Below, piece by piece: positions 35,876-47,600 of a DNA stretch of 64,000 nucleotides. The stretch spans positions 248,001 through 312,000 of the forward strand of contig JAZAYU010000354.1 of the NCBI GenBank assembly GCA_038501625.1. Direction: 5' to 3'. The notes beneath the pieces are model-generated. The model saw nothing but the letters and a program-made list of their open reading frames with translations, ran no database searches and was not told the DNA's origin. Source of the DNA: Corbicula japonica. Lineage: Eukaryota; Mollusca; Bivalvia; Venerida; Cyrenidae. The position numbers and the translations under genes were made by a program. The stretch's first letter is position 1. Every line of letters starts with the position of its first letter.

Positions 35876-36262
35876 ATTTCTAATAATCCAATATCTTTGA
35901 AATTTGCACGGTGCTTAGAGCTTTTTTAGGTGAGCTTATGCTCCAAATTTCAAAGCTCTAGACCGTCAGGAACCTATTTAACCGGGTGTAAAACAATACA
36001 TTACATAGCGAAAAATGACTAAGTGTGAAAACGCAATACAAACGTTTGCTGGGTGCTCGTACTTACAGCCCCGACCCTAGCGCCATTTAAATGCAATGAG
36101 CCTAAAAATCCTGCGGGTCGTGTGCAACTGATGGTGGACTACCTGAAACCAGTTTTGGTTTGAGTTACTGCATTTAAATGGAGCTTACATCCGACGGTTT
36201 TCAATAGGCATTTCACTGGGCAATTAAGTCGCGAATTTATGATAAAACACGAGAAAACGTGC
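35876..36262. repeat. Gamma/alpha hybrid block
   Basis: This block has the gamma-specific bases of CTATTTAACCGGGTGTAAAAC and ends its gamma-like part at C36004, then is alpha-specific from A36031 (GAAAACGCAATAC). The switch lies in 26 identical bases, 36005-36030. It is the extra alpha in the single 2420-bp unit. Confidence 0.85.
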
Positions 36263-39200
36263 ATTTCTAATAATCCAATATCTTTGAAATTTGCACGGTG
36301 TTTAGAGATCTTTTAGGTGAGCTTATGGTCAAAATTTCAAAGTTCTAGACCGTCAGAAACCTATTAAACCGGGTGTAAAACCCTGTATTGCACAGCGTAA
36401 AATGACCGAGTTGGTAAGGCACGCTCAAGAGTAAACATATATTTCTAATAATCCAATATCTTTGAAATTTGCACGGTGCTTAGAGCTTTTTTAGGTGAGC
36501 TTATGCTCCAAATTTCAAAGCTCTAGACCGTCAGGAACCTATTTAACCGGGTGTAAAACAATACATTACATAGCGAAAAATGACTAAGTGTGAAACCGCA
36601 GAATAAAGTCATAAAAAAAGCTGTCCGGTGCCGGGTTTCGAACCCGGGGCTCCCGGGTGAAAGACCACTATTCTAACCACTACACTATGAAAGGTCTGTT
36701 GTGAGCAGTGAATTTAAATAAGCCTTATAAAATCGCATTGTACAGGGCAGGTAATCCACGCTAAAGTATCGATGTACTATAGCGTACTGAAAGACCTCCG
36801 GGATTCTTGGGTTCCAGCAGGTTGGGAGATCTGAAGCTCAGCTGGATCTTCTCTATGTTCCCTGCAAGTTTGCGAGCGTTGACCATAAAGATATGGCTAA
36901 CCCAATATATGCATTTAAAGTTGTTTGCTATGTAAACGTTATGCTGACCTATGCTAGGAGCACCAACTTTGAACCTATAGGCCAGGAAAACTGTTGTGCA
37001 GTAAGCCGAAAAACCTGGCAGGTCGTGTTCATTGGATGTTTGGCGACCTAAAAGCATGCTTTGTTGCAGCTACTGCAATTAAATGGAGCTTCCATCCATC
37101 GGTTTTCAATGGGCATTTCATAGCGCAATTAAGCCGCGAATTTATATTACACAGCGTAAAATGACATTTCTAATAATCCAATATCTTTGAAATTTGCACG
37201 GTGTTTAGAGCTCTTTTAGGTGAGCTTATGCTCCAAATTTCAAAGTTCTAGACCGTCAGGAACCTATTAAACCGGGTGTTAAACACTACATTAAATAGCG
37301 AAAAATGACTAAGTGTGAAAACGCAATACAAACGTTTGCTGGGTGCTCGTACTTACAGCCCCGACCCTAGCGCCATTTAAATGCAATGAGCCTAAAAATC
37401 CTGCGGGTCGTGTGCAACTGATGGTGGACTACCTGAAACCAGTTTTGGTTTGAGTTACTGCATTTAAATGGAGCTTACATCCGACGGTTTTCAATAGGCA
37501 TTTCACTGGGCAATTAAGTCGCGAATTTATGATAAAACACGAGAAAACGTGCATTTCTAATAATCCAATATCTTTGAAATTTGCACGGTGTTTAGAGATC
37601 TTTTAGGTGAGCTTATGGTCAAAATTTCAAAGTTCTAGACCGTCAGAAACCTATTAAACCGGGTGTAAAACCCTGTATTGCACAGCGTAAAATGACCGAG
37701 TTGGTAAGGCACGCTCAAGAGTAAACATATATTTCTAATAATCCAATATCTTTGAAATTTGCACGGTGCTTAGAGCTCTTTTAGGTGAGCTTATGCTCCA
37801 AATTTCAAAGCTCTAGACCGTCAGGAACCTATTAAACCGGGTGTTAAACACTACATTAAATAGCGAAAAATGACTAAGTGTGAAAACGCAATACAAACGT
37901 TTGCTGGGTGCTCGTACTTACAGCCCCGACCCTAGCGCCATTTAAATGCAATGAGCCTAAAAATCCTGCGGGTCGTGTGCAACTGATGGTGGACTACCTG
38001 AAACCAGTTTTGGTTTGAGTTACTGCATTTAAATGGAGCTTACATCCGACGGTTTTCAATAGGCATTTCACTGGGCAATTAAGTCGCGAATTTATGATAA
38101 AACACGAGAAAACGTGCATTTCTAATAATCCAATATCTTTGAAATTTGCACGGTGTTTAGAGATCTTTTAGGTGAGCTTATGGTCAAAATTTCAAAGTTC
38201 TAGACCGTCAGAAACCTATTAAACCGGGTGTAAAACCCTGTATTGCACAGCGTAAAATGACCGAGTTGGTAAGGCACGCTCAAGAGTAAACATATATTTC
38301 TAATAATCCAATATCTTTGAAATTTGCACGGTGCTTAGAGCTTTTTTAGGTGAGCTTATGCTCCAAATTTCAAAGCTCTAGACCGTCAGGAACCTATTTA
38401 ACCGGGTGTAAAACAATACATTACATAGCGAAAAATGACTAAGTGTGAAACCGCAGAATAAAGTCATAAAAAAAGCTGTCCGGTGCCGGGTTTCGAACCC
38501 GGGGCTCCCGGGTGAAAGACCACTATTCTAACCACTACACTATGAAAGGTCTGTTGTGAGCAGTGAATTTAAATAAGCCTTATAAAATCGCATTGTACAG
38601 GGCAGGTAATCCACGCTAAAGTATCGATGTACTATAGCGTACTGAAAGACCTCCGGGATTCTTGGGTTCCAGCAGGTTGGGAGATCTGAAGCTCAGCTGG
38701 ATCTTCTCTATGTTCCCTGCAAGTTTGCGAGCGTTGACCATAAAGATATGGCTAACCCAATATATGCATTTAAAGTTGTTTGCTATGTAAACGTTATGCT
38801 GACCTATGCTAGGAGCACCAACTTTGAACCTATAGGCCAGGAAAACTGTTGTGCAGTAAGCCGAAAAACCTGGCAGGTCGTGTTCATTGGATGTTTGGCG
38901 ACCTAAAAGCATGCTTTGTTGCAGCTACTGCAATTAAATGGAGCTTCCATCCATCGGTTTTCAATGGGCATTTCATAGCGCAATTAAGCCGCGAATTTAT
39001 ATTACACAGCGTAAAATGACATTTCTAATAATCCAATATCTTTGAAATTTGCACGGTGTTTAGAGCTCTTTTAGGTGAGCTTATGCTCCAAATTTCAAAG
39101 TTCTAGACCGTCAGGAACCTATTAAACCGGGTGTTAAACACTACATTAAATAGCGAAAAATGACTAAGTGTGAAAACGCAATACAAACGTTTGCTGGGTG

Positions 39201-39783
39201 CTCGTACTTACAGCCCCGACCCTAGCGCCATTTAAATGCAATGAGCCTAAAAATCCTGCGGGTCGTGTGCAACTGATGGTGGACTACCTGAAACCAGTTT
39301 TGGTTTGAGTTACTGCATTTAAATGGAGCTTACATCCGACGGTTTTCAATAGGCATTTCACTGGGCAATTAAGTCGCGAATTTATGATAAAACACGAGAA
39401 AACGTGCATTTCTAATAATCCAATATCTTTGAAATTTGCACGGTGTTTAGAGCTCTTTTAGGTGAGCTTATGCTCCAAATTTCAAAGTTCTAGACCGTCA
39501 GGAACCTATTAAACCGGGTGTTAAACACTACATTAAATAGCGAAAAATGACTAAGTGTGAAAACGCAATACAAACGTTTGCTGGGTGCTCGTACTTACAG
39601 CCCCGACCCTAGCGCCATTTAAATGCAATGAGCCTAAAAATCCTGCGGGTCGTGTGCAACTGATGGTGGACTACCTGAAACCAGTTTTGGTTTGAGTTAC
39701 TGCATTTAAATGGAGCTTACATCCGACGGTTTTCAATAGGCATTTCACTGGGCAATTAAGTCGCGAATTTATGATAAAACACG

Positions 39784-40283
39784 NNNNNNNNNNNNNNNNN
39801 NNNNNNNNNNNNNNNNNNNNNNNNNNNNNNNNNNNNNNNNNNNNNNNNNNNNNNNNNNNNNNNNNNNNNNNNNNNNNNNNNNNNNNNNNNNNNNNNNNNN
39901 NNNNNNNNNNNNNNNNNNNNNNNNNNNNNNNNNNNNNNNNNNNNNNNNNNNNNNNNNNNNNNNNNNNNNNNNNNNNNNNNNNNNNNNNNNNNNNNNNNNN
40001 NNNNNNNNNNNNNNNNNNNNNNNNNNNNNNNNNNNNNNNNNNNNNNNNNNNNNNNNNNNNNNNNNNNNNNNNNNNNNNNNNNNNNNNNNNNNNNNNNNNN
40101 NNNNNNNNNNNNNNNNNNNNNNNNNNNNNNNNNNNNNNNNNNNNNNNNNNNNNNNNNNNNNNNNNNNNNNNNNNNNNNNNNNNNNNNNNNNNNNNNNNNN
40201 NNNNNNNNNNNNNNNNNNNNNNNNNNNNNNNNNNNNNNNNNNNNNNNNNNNNNNNNNNNNNNNNNNNNNNNNNNNNNNNNNNN
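39784..40283. other. Assembly gap, 500 N
   Basis: Exactly 500 N, a conventional placeholder length, lying between the 1855-bp array and the 401-bp array. True distance and order are unknown. Confidence 0.99.
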
Positions 40284-42979
40284 AATTTCAAAGACATGGG
40301 ATTATTCCAACGGTGCTTTTTATAGGGAAAACTGCCGAAAAAACACGCACTTTTTTGCACCGTATTTGCACTGTAAAATGGCCATTGAAAACCGACGGCT
40401 TCAAGCTCCATTTAAATGCAGTTACCCAAACCAAAAGCGGTTTCCGGTAGCCCATCATCAGTGCCACACGACCCAATGTTAATTTTGGGTCACTGCATTT
40501 AAATGGCGCTACCATCTGGGTCCGAAGTACGAGCACCAAAGACGTCTGTATCACGTTTTCGGACTCTGAAATTTTACGCTGTGCTTTTTTTAGTGGTTTT
40601 ACACCCGCCCTGGCGCTCGCCGACGGTCTAGAGCTCTGAAATTTCGCCCATAAGCTCGCCTCAGAGACCTCTAAACGCCGTGCAAATTTCAAAGACATGG
40701 GATTATTCCAACGGTGCTTTTTATAGGGAAAACTGCCGAAAAAACACGCACTTTTTTGCACCGTATTTGCACTGTAAAATGGCCATTGAAAACCGACGGC
40801 TTCAAGCTCCATTTAAATGCAGTTACCCAAACCAAAAGCGGTTTCCGGTAGCCCATCATCAGTGCCACACGACCCAATGTTAATTTTGGGTCACTGCATT
40901 TAAATGGCGCTACCATCTGGGTCCGAAGTACGAGCACCAAAGACGTCTGTATCACGTTTTCGGACTCTGAAATTTTACGCTGTGCTTTTTTTAGTGGTTT
41001 TACACCCGCCCTGGCGCTCGCCGACGGTCTAGAGCTCTGAAATTTCGCCCATAAGCTCGCCTCAGAGACCTCTAAACGCCGTGCAAATTTCAAAGACATG
41101 GGATTATTCCAACGGTGCTTTTTATAGGGAAAACTGCCGAAAAAACACGCACTTTTTTGCACCGTATTTGCACTGTAAAATGGCCATTGAAAACCGACGG
41201 CTTCAAGCTCCATTTAAATGCAGTTACCCAAACCAAAAGCGGTTTCCGGTAGCCCATCATCAGTGCCACACGACCCAATGTTAATTTTGGGTCACTGCAT
41301 TTAAATGGCGCTACCATCTGGGTCCGAAGTACGAGCACCAAAGACGTCTGTATCACGTTTTCGGACTCTGAAATTTTACGCTGTGCTTTTTTTAGTGGTT
41401 TTACACCCGCCCTGGCGCTCGCCGACGGTCTAGAGCTCTGAAATTTCGCCCATAAGCTCGCCTCAGAGACCTCTAAACGCCGTGCAAATTTCAAAGACAT
41501 GGGATTATTCCAACGGTGCTTTTTATAGGGAAAACTGCCGAAAAAACACGCACTTTTTTGCACCGTATTTGCACTGTAAAATGGCCATTGAAAACCGACG
41601 GCTTCAAGCTCCATTTAAATGCAGTTACCCAAACCAAAAGCGGTTTCCGGTAGCCCATCATCAGTGCCACACGACCCAATGTTAATTTTGGGTCACTGCA
41701 TTTAAATGGCGCTACCATCTGGGTCCGAAGTACGAGCACCAAAGACGTCTGTATCACGTTTTCGGACTCTGAAATTTTACGCTGTGCTTTTTTTAGTGGT
41801 TTTACACCCGCCCTGGCGCTCGCCGACGGTCTAGAGCTCTGAAATTTCGCCCATAAGCTCGCCTCAGAGACCTCTAAACGCCGTGCAAATTTCAAAGACA
41901 TGGGATTATTCCAACGGTGCTTTTTATAGGGAAAACTGCCGAAAAAACACGCACTTTTTTGCACCGTATTTGCACTGTAAAATGGCCATTGAAAACCGAC
42001 GGCTTCAAGCTCCATTTAAATGCAGTTACCCAAACCAAAAGCGGTTTCCGGTAGCCCATCATCAGTGCCACACGACCCAATGTTAATTTTGGGTCACTGC
42101 ATTTAAATGGCGCTACCATCTGGGTCCGAAGTACGAGCACCAAAGACGTCTGTATCACGTTTTCGGACTCTGAAATTTTACGCTGTGCTTTTTTTAGTGG
42201 TTTTACACCCGCCCTGGCGCTCGCCGACGGTCTAGAGCTCTGAAATTTCGCCCATAAGCTCGCCTCAGAGACCTCTAAACGCCGTGCAAATTTCAAAGAC
42301 ATGGGATTATTCCAACGGTGCTTTTTATAGGGAAAACTGCCGAAAAAACACGCACTTTTTGCACCGTATTTGCACTGTAAAATGGCCATTGAAAACCGAC
42401 GGCTTCAAGCTCCATTTAAATGCAGTTACCCAAACCAAAAGCGGTTTCCGGTAGCCCATCATCAGTGCCACACGACCCAATGATAATTTTGGGTCACTGC
42501 ATTTAAATGGCGCTACCATCTGGGTCCGAAGTACGAGCACCAAAGACGTCTGTATCACGTTTTCGGACTCTGAAATTTTACGCTGTGCTTTTTTTAGTGG
42601 TTTTACACCCGCCCTGGCGCTCGCCGACGGTCTAGAGCTCTGAAATTTCGCCCATAAGCTCGCCTCAGAGACCTCTAAACGCCGTGCAAATTTCAAAGAC
42701 ATGGGATTATTCCAACGGTGCTTTTTATAGGGAAAACTGCCGAAAAAACACGCACTTTTTTGCACCGTATTTGCACTGTAAAATGGCCATTGAAAACCGA
42801 CGGCTTCAAGCTCCATTTAAATGCAGTTACCCAAACCAAAAGCGGTTTCCGGTAGCCCATCATCAGTGCCACACGACCCAATGTTAATTTTGGGTCACTG
42901 CATTTAAATGGCGCTACCATCTGGGTCCGAAGTACGAGCACCAAAGACGTCTGTATCACGTTTTCGGACTCTGAAATTT
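40284..42979 (+). repeat. 401-bp tandem repeat, about 6.7 copies, relative of alpha
   Basis: The period is 401 (one unit 400 through loss of a T near 42356). In + orientation it shares with alpha, in order: CAAATTTCAAAGA, TTGAAAACCG, AGCTCCATTTAAATGCAG, CACACGACCC, GCATTTAAATGGCGCT, TACGAGCACC, GACGGTCTAGA and CATAAGCTCGCCT. It is more GC-rich and clearly diverged, so it is a sister family of the 387-bp monomer. The long open frames that run across units are by-products of the period (401 leaves remainder 2 on division by 3). Confidence 0.93.
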
Positions 42980-42980
42980 C

Positions 42981-43413
42981 ACTAAGCCAAAGAAATCGCG
43001 TCACATCTCGGTCTTTCTCGTCAAGAGCAATGTTGAGGAAAGCCTTCTCAATATCCGCATCAAAACAACTTCAAGATTTGTTTAAGTCTACCACAGTAAA
43101 ACAAGAACTCAACAACAGAGGAATTGCGTGGAAAATGATACCGAAGCGCGCCCCCTGGTTTGGTGGAATGTGTGAACGACTTATAGGCGTAACAAAAACT
43201 ACAATAAAGAAAGTGCTGGGACGTTCCTACGTCTCCTACGAAACATTACAGACAATAATCACAGAAATCGAGGCTATGATTAACGACAGGCCGCTGACAT
43301 ATGTATCTTGTGATACTCCAGATGAACCGGAAGTTCTTACACCGTCACACTTACTTTACGGCAGACGGATCAGCAAGCTTCCATATGAAGAAACCAACCA
43401 ACAGACCCCGTAA
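42981..43413 (+). pseudogene. BEL/Pao integrase, truncated and ending at a frameshift stop
   Basis: The frame is open from the junction with no start codon needed. Residues around APWFGGMCERLIGVTK, then EIEAMINDRPLTY and LTPSHLLYGRR are the hallmark of BEL/Pao integrase cores; the Glu of the DDE triad lies in GMCERL. The segment where the preceding catalytic Asp (SDN-type) is expected is altered, and the first Asp is lost with the truncation. A stop at 43411-43413 follows because one base is missing relative to the downstream frame. Not functional. Confidence 0.9.
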
Positions 43414-43730
43414 CAACAGATCGCTCTTCAATTATCAAACGTTTTACAATGCAAACGAAGTTGATAAACCACTTCCGGGATAGATGGCGTCACGAGTACT
43501 TGACCGCCTTACGAGAACGTCATCAGACGACAGGCAAGAATGACCAGACGATATCCATCGGAGACGTTGTATTGGTCCACGACGATGCTCCCCGTTTACT
43601 GTGGAAACTTGCCGTTGTTGAAGAACTCATTAAAGGAAATGATGGTCTTATTCGAAGTGCAAAAATTCGAACTCAAAATGGACTTACACATCGTGCAATT
43701 GTGAAACTTTACCCATTAGAAGTGTATTAA
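43410..43730 (+). pseudogene. BEL/Pao polyprotein C-terminus (DUF5641-type domain), shifted frame
   Basis: Open from 43410 in the frame shifted from the integrase. It contains FRDRWRHEYLTALRERH, then IGDVVLVHDD, WKLAVVEEL and KLYPLEVY at the end, the typical order of the domain that follows integrase in BEL/Pao Pol. This part is intact to its natural stop. With the preceding piece it is one broken gene. Confidence 0.88.
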
Positions 43731-43900
43731 CTTTACAAATTTAAAGAAAAATGATTCGTGAAGTAGAGACACTGTTTAAATAAGATGTGATAACATAATT
43801 AAAGTGACATTTCTAAATTATTTATACTTTAACAGAGATAACTTTAATTATCAGTTAATGAAGTGATTAATTTTCAGATTACTTTTTGCGCCCCAGAGTA

Positions 43901-44067
43901 TGTCGGGAATCTCTGGCGTGCCTATTATAGCGCGACGTCCCACGTGACGTCCCGCGCCTTTACGTTAACGTCACATCCGACTTATTGTTATTGTTATGAT
44001 TAAATGATATGAGTAAAAGGTCGAACCTGGAAGCGTATTTGTCTTAATACCACTATACATCCCCACA
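43901..44067 (+). repeat. Probable 3' LTR of the BEL/Pao fragment
   Basis: Begins TGTCGGGAAT and ends ATCCCCACA, with TG...CA termini and near-inverted ends (TGTCGGG versus TGTGGGG). It stops exactly where satellite sequence resumes. At 167 bp it is short for a BEL LTR. No clear polypurine tract precedes it, so the 5' boundary is less certain than the 3' one. It contains CACGTGACGTC, overlapping E-box and CRE-type motifs. Confidence 0.55.
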
Positions 44068-44239
44068 ATAAGCTCACCTAAAAGAGCTCTAAACACCGTG
44101 CAAATTTCAAAGATATTGGATTATTAGAAATGTCATTTTACGCTGTGTAATATAAATTCGCGGCTTAATTGCGCTATGAAATGCCCATTGAAAACCGATG
44201 GATGGAAGCTCCATTTAATTGCAGTAGCTGCAACAAAGC

Positions 44240-44536
44240 ATGCTTTTAGGTCGCCAAACATCCAATGAACACGACCTGCCAGGTTTTTCGGCTTACTGCA
44301 CAACAGTTTTCCTGGCCTATAGGTTCAAAGTTGGTGCTCCTAGCATAGGTCAGCATAACGTTTACATAGCAAACAACTTTAAATGCATATATTGGGTAAG
44401 CCATATCTTTATGGTCAACGCTCGCAAACTTGCAGGGAACATAGAGAAGATCCAGCTGAGCTTCAGATCTCCCAACCTGCTGGAACCCAAGAATCCCGGA
44501 GGTCTTTCAGTACGCTATAGTACATCGATACTTTAG
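44240..44536 (+). other. 98-codon reading frame of the gamma block (right array)
   Basis: Same predicted peptide as in the left array. Repeated at 45530, 46820, 48109, 49398, 50687, 51977, 53267, 54557 and 63168 (one Phe-to-Ile change in the last). The copies at 55848 and 57139 have lost the start codon (ACG) and carry further substitutions. No function is proposed. Confidence 0.35.
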
Positions 44537-44602
44537 CGTGGATTACCTGCCCTGTACAATGCGATTTTATAAGGCTTATTTAAATTCACTGTTCACAACA
44601 GA

Positions 44603-44674
44603 CCTTTCGTAGTGTAGTGGTTAGAATAGTGGTCTTTCACCCGGGAGCCCCGGGTTCGAAACCCGGCACCGGAC
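44603..44674 (+). tRNA. tRNA-Glu(TTC)-like unit with Pol III boxes, probable pseudogene (right array, 12 copies)
   Basis: Same A box, B box and anticodon loop as the left-array units, but with CCTTTCG at the 5' acceptor (G where the left array has A) and TTCACAACAG upstream in place of CTCACAACAG. The acceptor stem is still broken. A run of 7-8 T follows CAG, long enough for Pol III termination. Other copies: 45893-45964, 47183-47254, 48472-48543, 49761-49832, 51050-51121, 52340-52411, 53630-53701, 54920-54991, 56211-56282, 57502-57573, 63531-63602. The T-run is interrupted (TTTCTTTTT) after the 54920 and 56211 copies. Confidence 0.7.
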
Positions 44675-47600
44675 AGTTTTTTTTATGACTTTATTCTGCG
44701 GTTTCACACTTAGTCATTTTTCGCTATGTAATGTATTGTTTTACACCCGGTTAAATAGGTTCCTGACGGTCTAGAGCTTTGAAATTTGGAGCATAAGCTC
44801 ACCTAAAAAAGCTCTAAGCACCGTGCAAATTTCAAAGATATTGGATTATTAGAAATATATGTTTACTCTTGAGCGTGCCTTACCAACTCGGTCATTTTAC
44901 GCTGTGTAATATAGGGTTTTACACCCGGTTTAATAGGTTTCTGACGGTCTAGAACTTTGAAATTTTGACCATAAGCTCACCTAAAAGATCTCTAAACACC
45001 GTGCAAATTTCAAAGATATTGGATTATTAGAAATGCACGTTTTCTCGTGTTTGATCATAAATTCGCGACTTAATTGCCCAGTGAAATGCCTATTGAAAAC
45101 CGTCGGATGTAAGCTCCATTTAAATGCAGTAACTCAAACCAAAACTGGTTTCAGGTAGTCCACCATCAGTTGCACACGACCCGCAGGATTTTTAGGCTCA
45201 TTGCATTTAAATGGCGCTTGGGTCGGGGCTGTAAGTACGAGCACCCAGCAAACGTTTGTATTGCGTTTTCACACTTAGTCATTTTTCGCTATTTAATGTA
45301 GTGTTTAACACCCGGTTTAATAGGTTCCTGACGGTCTAGAACTTTGAAATTTGGAGCATAAGCTCACCTAAAAGAGCTCTAAACACCGTGCAAATTTCAA
45401 AGATATTGGATTATTAGAAATGTCATTTTACGCTGTGTAATATAAATTCGCGGCTTAATTGCGCTATGAAATGCCCATTGAAAACCGATGGATGGAAGCT
45501 CCATTTAATTGCAGTAGCTGCAACAAAGCATGCTTTTAGGTCGCCAAACATCCAATGAACACGACCTGCCAGGTTTTTCGGCTTACTGCACAACAGTTTT
45601 CCTGGCCTATAGGTTCAAAGTTGGTGCTCCTAGCATAGGTCAGCATAACGTTTACATAGCAAACAACTTTAAATGCATATATTGGGTAAGCCATATCTTT
45701 ATGGTCAACGCTCGCAAACTTGCAGGGAACATAGAGAAGATCCAGCTGAGCTTCAGATCTCCCAACCTGCTGGAACCCAAGAATCCCGGAGGTCTTTCAG
45801 TACGCTATAGTACATCGATACTTTAGCGTGGATTACCTGCCCTGTACAATGCGATTTTATAAGGCTTATTTAAATTCACTGTTCACAACAGACCTTTCGT
45901 AGTGTAGTGGTTAGAATAGTGGTCTTTCACCCGGGAGCCCCGGGTTCGAAACCCGGCACCGGACAGTTTTTTTTATGACTTTATTCTGCGGTTTCACACT
46001 TAGTCATTTTTCGCTATGTAATGTATTGTTTTACACCCGGTTAAATAGGTTCCTGACGGTCTAGAGCTTTGAAATTTGGAGCATAAGCTCACCTAAAAAA
46101 GCTCTAAGCACCGTGCAAATTTCAAAGATATTGGATTATTAGAAATATATGTTTACTCTTGAGCGTGCCTTACCAACTCGGTCATTTTACGCTGTGTAAT
46201 ATAGGGTTTTACACCCGGTTTAATAGGTTTCTGACGGTCTAGAACTTTGAAATTTTGACCATAAGCTCACCTAAAAGATCTCTAAACACCGTGCAAATTT
46301 CAAAGATATTGGATTATTAGAAATGCACGTTTTCTCGTGTTTGATCATAAATTCGCGACTTAATTGCCCAGTGAAATGCCTATTGAAAACCGTCGGATGT
46401 AAGCTCCATTTAAATGCAGTAACTCAAACCAAAACTGGTTTCAGGTAGTCCACCATCAGTTGCACACGACCCGCAGGATTTTTAGGCTCATTGCATTTAA
46501 ATGGCGCTTGGGTCGGGGCTGTAAGTACGAGCACCCAGCAAACGTTTGTATTGCGTTTTCACACTTAGTCATTTTTCGCTATTTAATGTAGTGTTTAACA
46601 CCCGGTTTAATAGGTTCCTGACGGTCTAGAACTTTGAAATTTGGAGCATAAGCTCACCTAAAAGAGCTCTAAACACCGTGCAAATTTCAAAGATATTGGA
46701 TTATTAGAAATGTCATTTTACGCTGTGTAATATAAATTCGCGGCTTAATTGCGCTATGAAATGCCCATTGAAAACCGATGGATGGAAGCTCCATTTAATT
46801 GCAGTAGCTGCAACAAAGCATGCTTTTAGGTCGCCAAACATCCAATGAACACGACCTGCCAGGTTTTTCGGCTTACTGCACAACAGTTTTCCTGGCCTAT
46901 AGGTTCAAAGTTGGTGCTCCTAGCATAGGTCAGCATAACGTTTACATAGCAAACAACTTTAAATGCATATATTGGGTAAGCCATATCTTTATGGTCAACG
47001 CTCGCAAACTTGCAGGGAACATAGAGAAGATCCAGCTGAGCTTCAGATCTCCCAACCTGCTGGAACCCAAGAATCCCGGAGGTCTTTCAGTACGCTATAG
47101 TACATCGATACTTTAGCGTGGATTACCTGCCCTGTACAATGCGATTTTATAAGGCTTATTTAAATTCACTGTTCACAACAGACCTTTCGTAGTGTAGTGG
47201 TTAGAATAGTGGTCTTTCACCCGGGAGCCCCGGGTTCGAAACCCGGCACCGGACAGTTTTTTTATGACTTTATTCTGCGGTTTCACACTTAGTCATTTTT
47301 CGCTATGTAATGTATTGTTTTACACCCGGTTAAATAGGTTCCTGACGGTCTAGAGCTTTGAAATTTGGAGCATAAGCTCACCTAAAAAAGCTCTAAGCAC
47401 CGTGCAAATTTCAAAGATATTGGATTATTAGAAATATATGTTTACTCTTGAGCGTGCCTTACCAACTCGGTCATTTTACGCTGTGTAATATAGGGTTTTA
47501 CACCCGGTTTAATAGGTTTCTGACGGTCTAGAACTTTGAAATTTTGACCATAAGCTCACCTAAAAGATCTCTAAACACCGTGCAAATTTCAAAGATATTG

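Larger units (their letters stand above)
18616..39783 (-). repeat. Higher-order satellite array, 1855-bp unit (alpha'-beta-alpha-beta-gamma)
   Basis: Every block starts with ATTTCTAATAATCCAATATC. Block lengths are alpha and alpha' 387, beta 178 and gamma 725, summing to 1855. It opens with a partial alpha-beta-gamma (18616-19905). Eight exact 1855-bp units follow (19906-34745), then one 2420-bp unit (34746-37165, one additional alpha-beta pair), one 1855-bp unit (37166-39020), and two alpha' blocks without a beta between them (39021-39407 and 39408 to the gap). Copies are nearly identical. Strand is given as minus because the tRNA-like units and 98-codon frame read that way. Alpha and alpha' differ at GCTTAGAGCTTTTTT versus GTTTAGAGCTCTTTT. 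Confidence 0.95.
42980..44067 (+). mobile_element. 3' fragment of a BEL/Pao LTR retrotransposon
   Basis: It joins the 401-bp array abruptly at 42979/42980 and the gamma-beta-alpha array at 44067/44068. The content in order is integrase C-terminal half, DUF5641-type domain, about 170 bp noncoding, then a probable 3' LTR. Everything 5' of the integrase middle is absent, so no target-site duplication can be tested. Confidence 0.85.

Noticed and set aside
39671..40411. Long frames spanning the N gap
   Set aside because: Unknown bases were read as open codons. No evidence of coding.
40288..42816. Series of 163-174-codon minus-strand frames starting MELEAV
   Set aside because: They run across the 401-bp tandem units and repeat with the same period; plus-strand 67-codon frames overlap them. 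The sequence composition is low in typical domain features. They are a by-product of the repeat.
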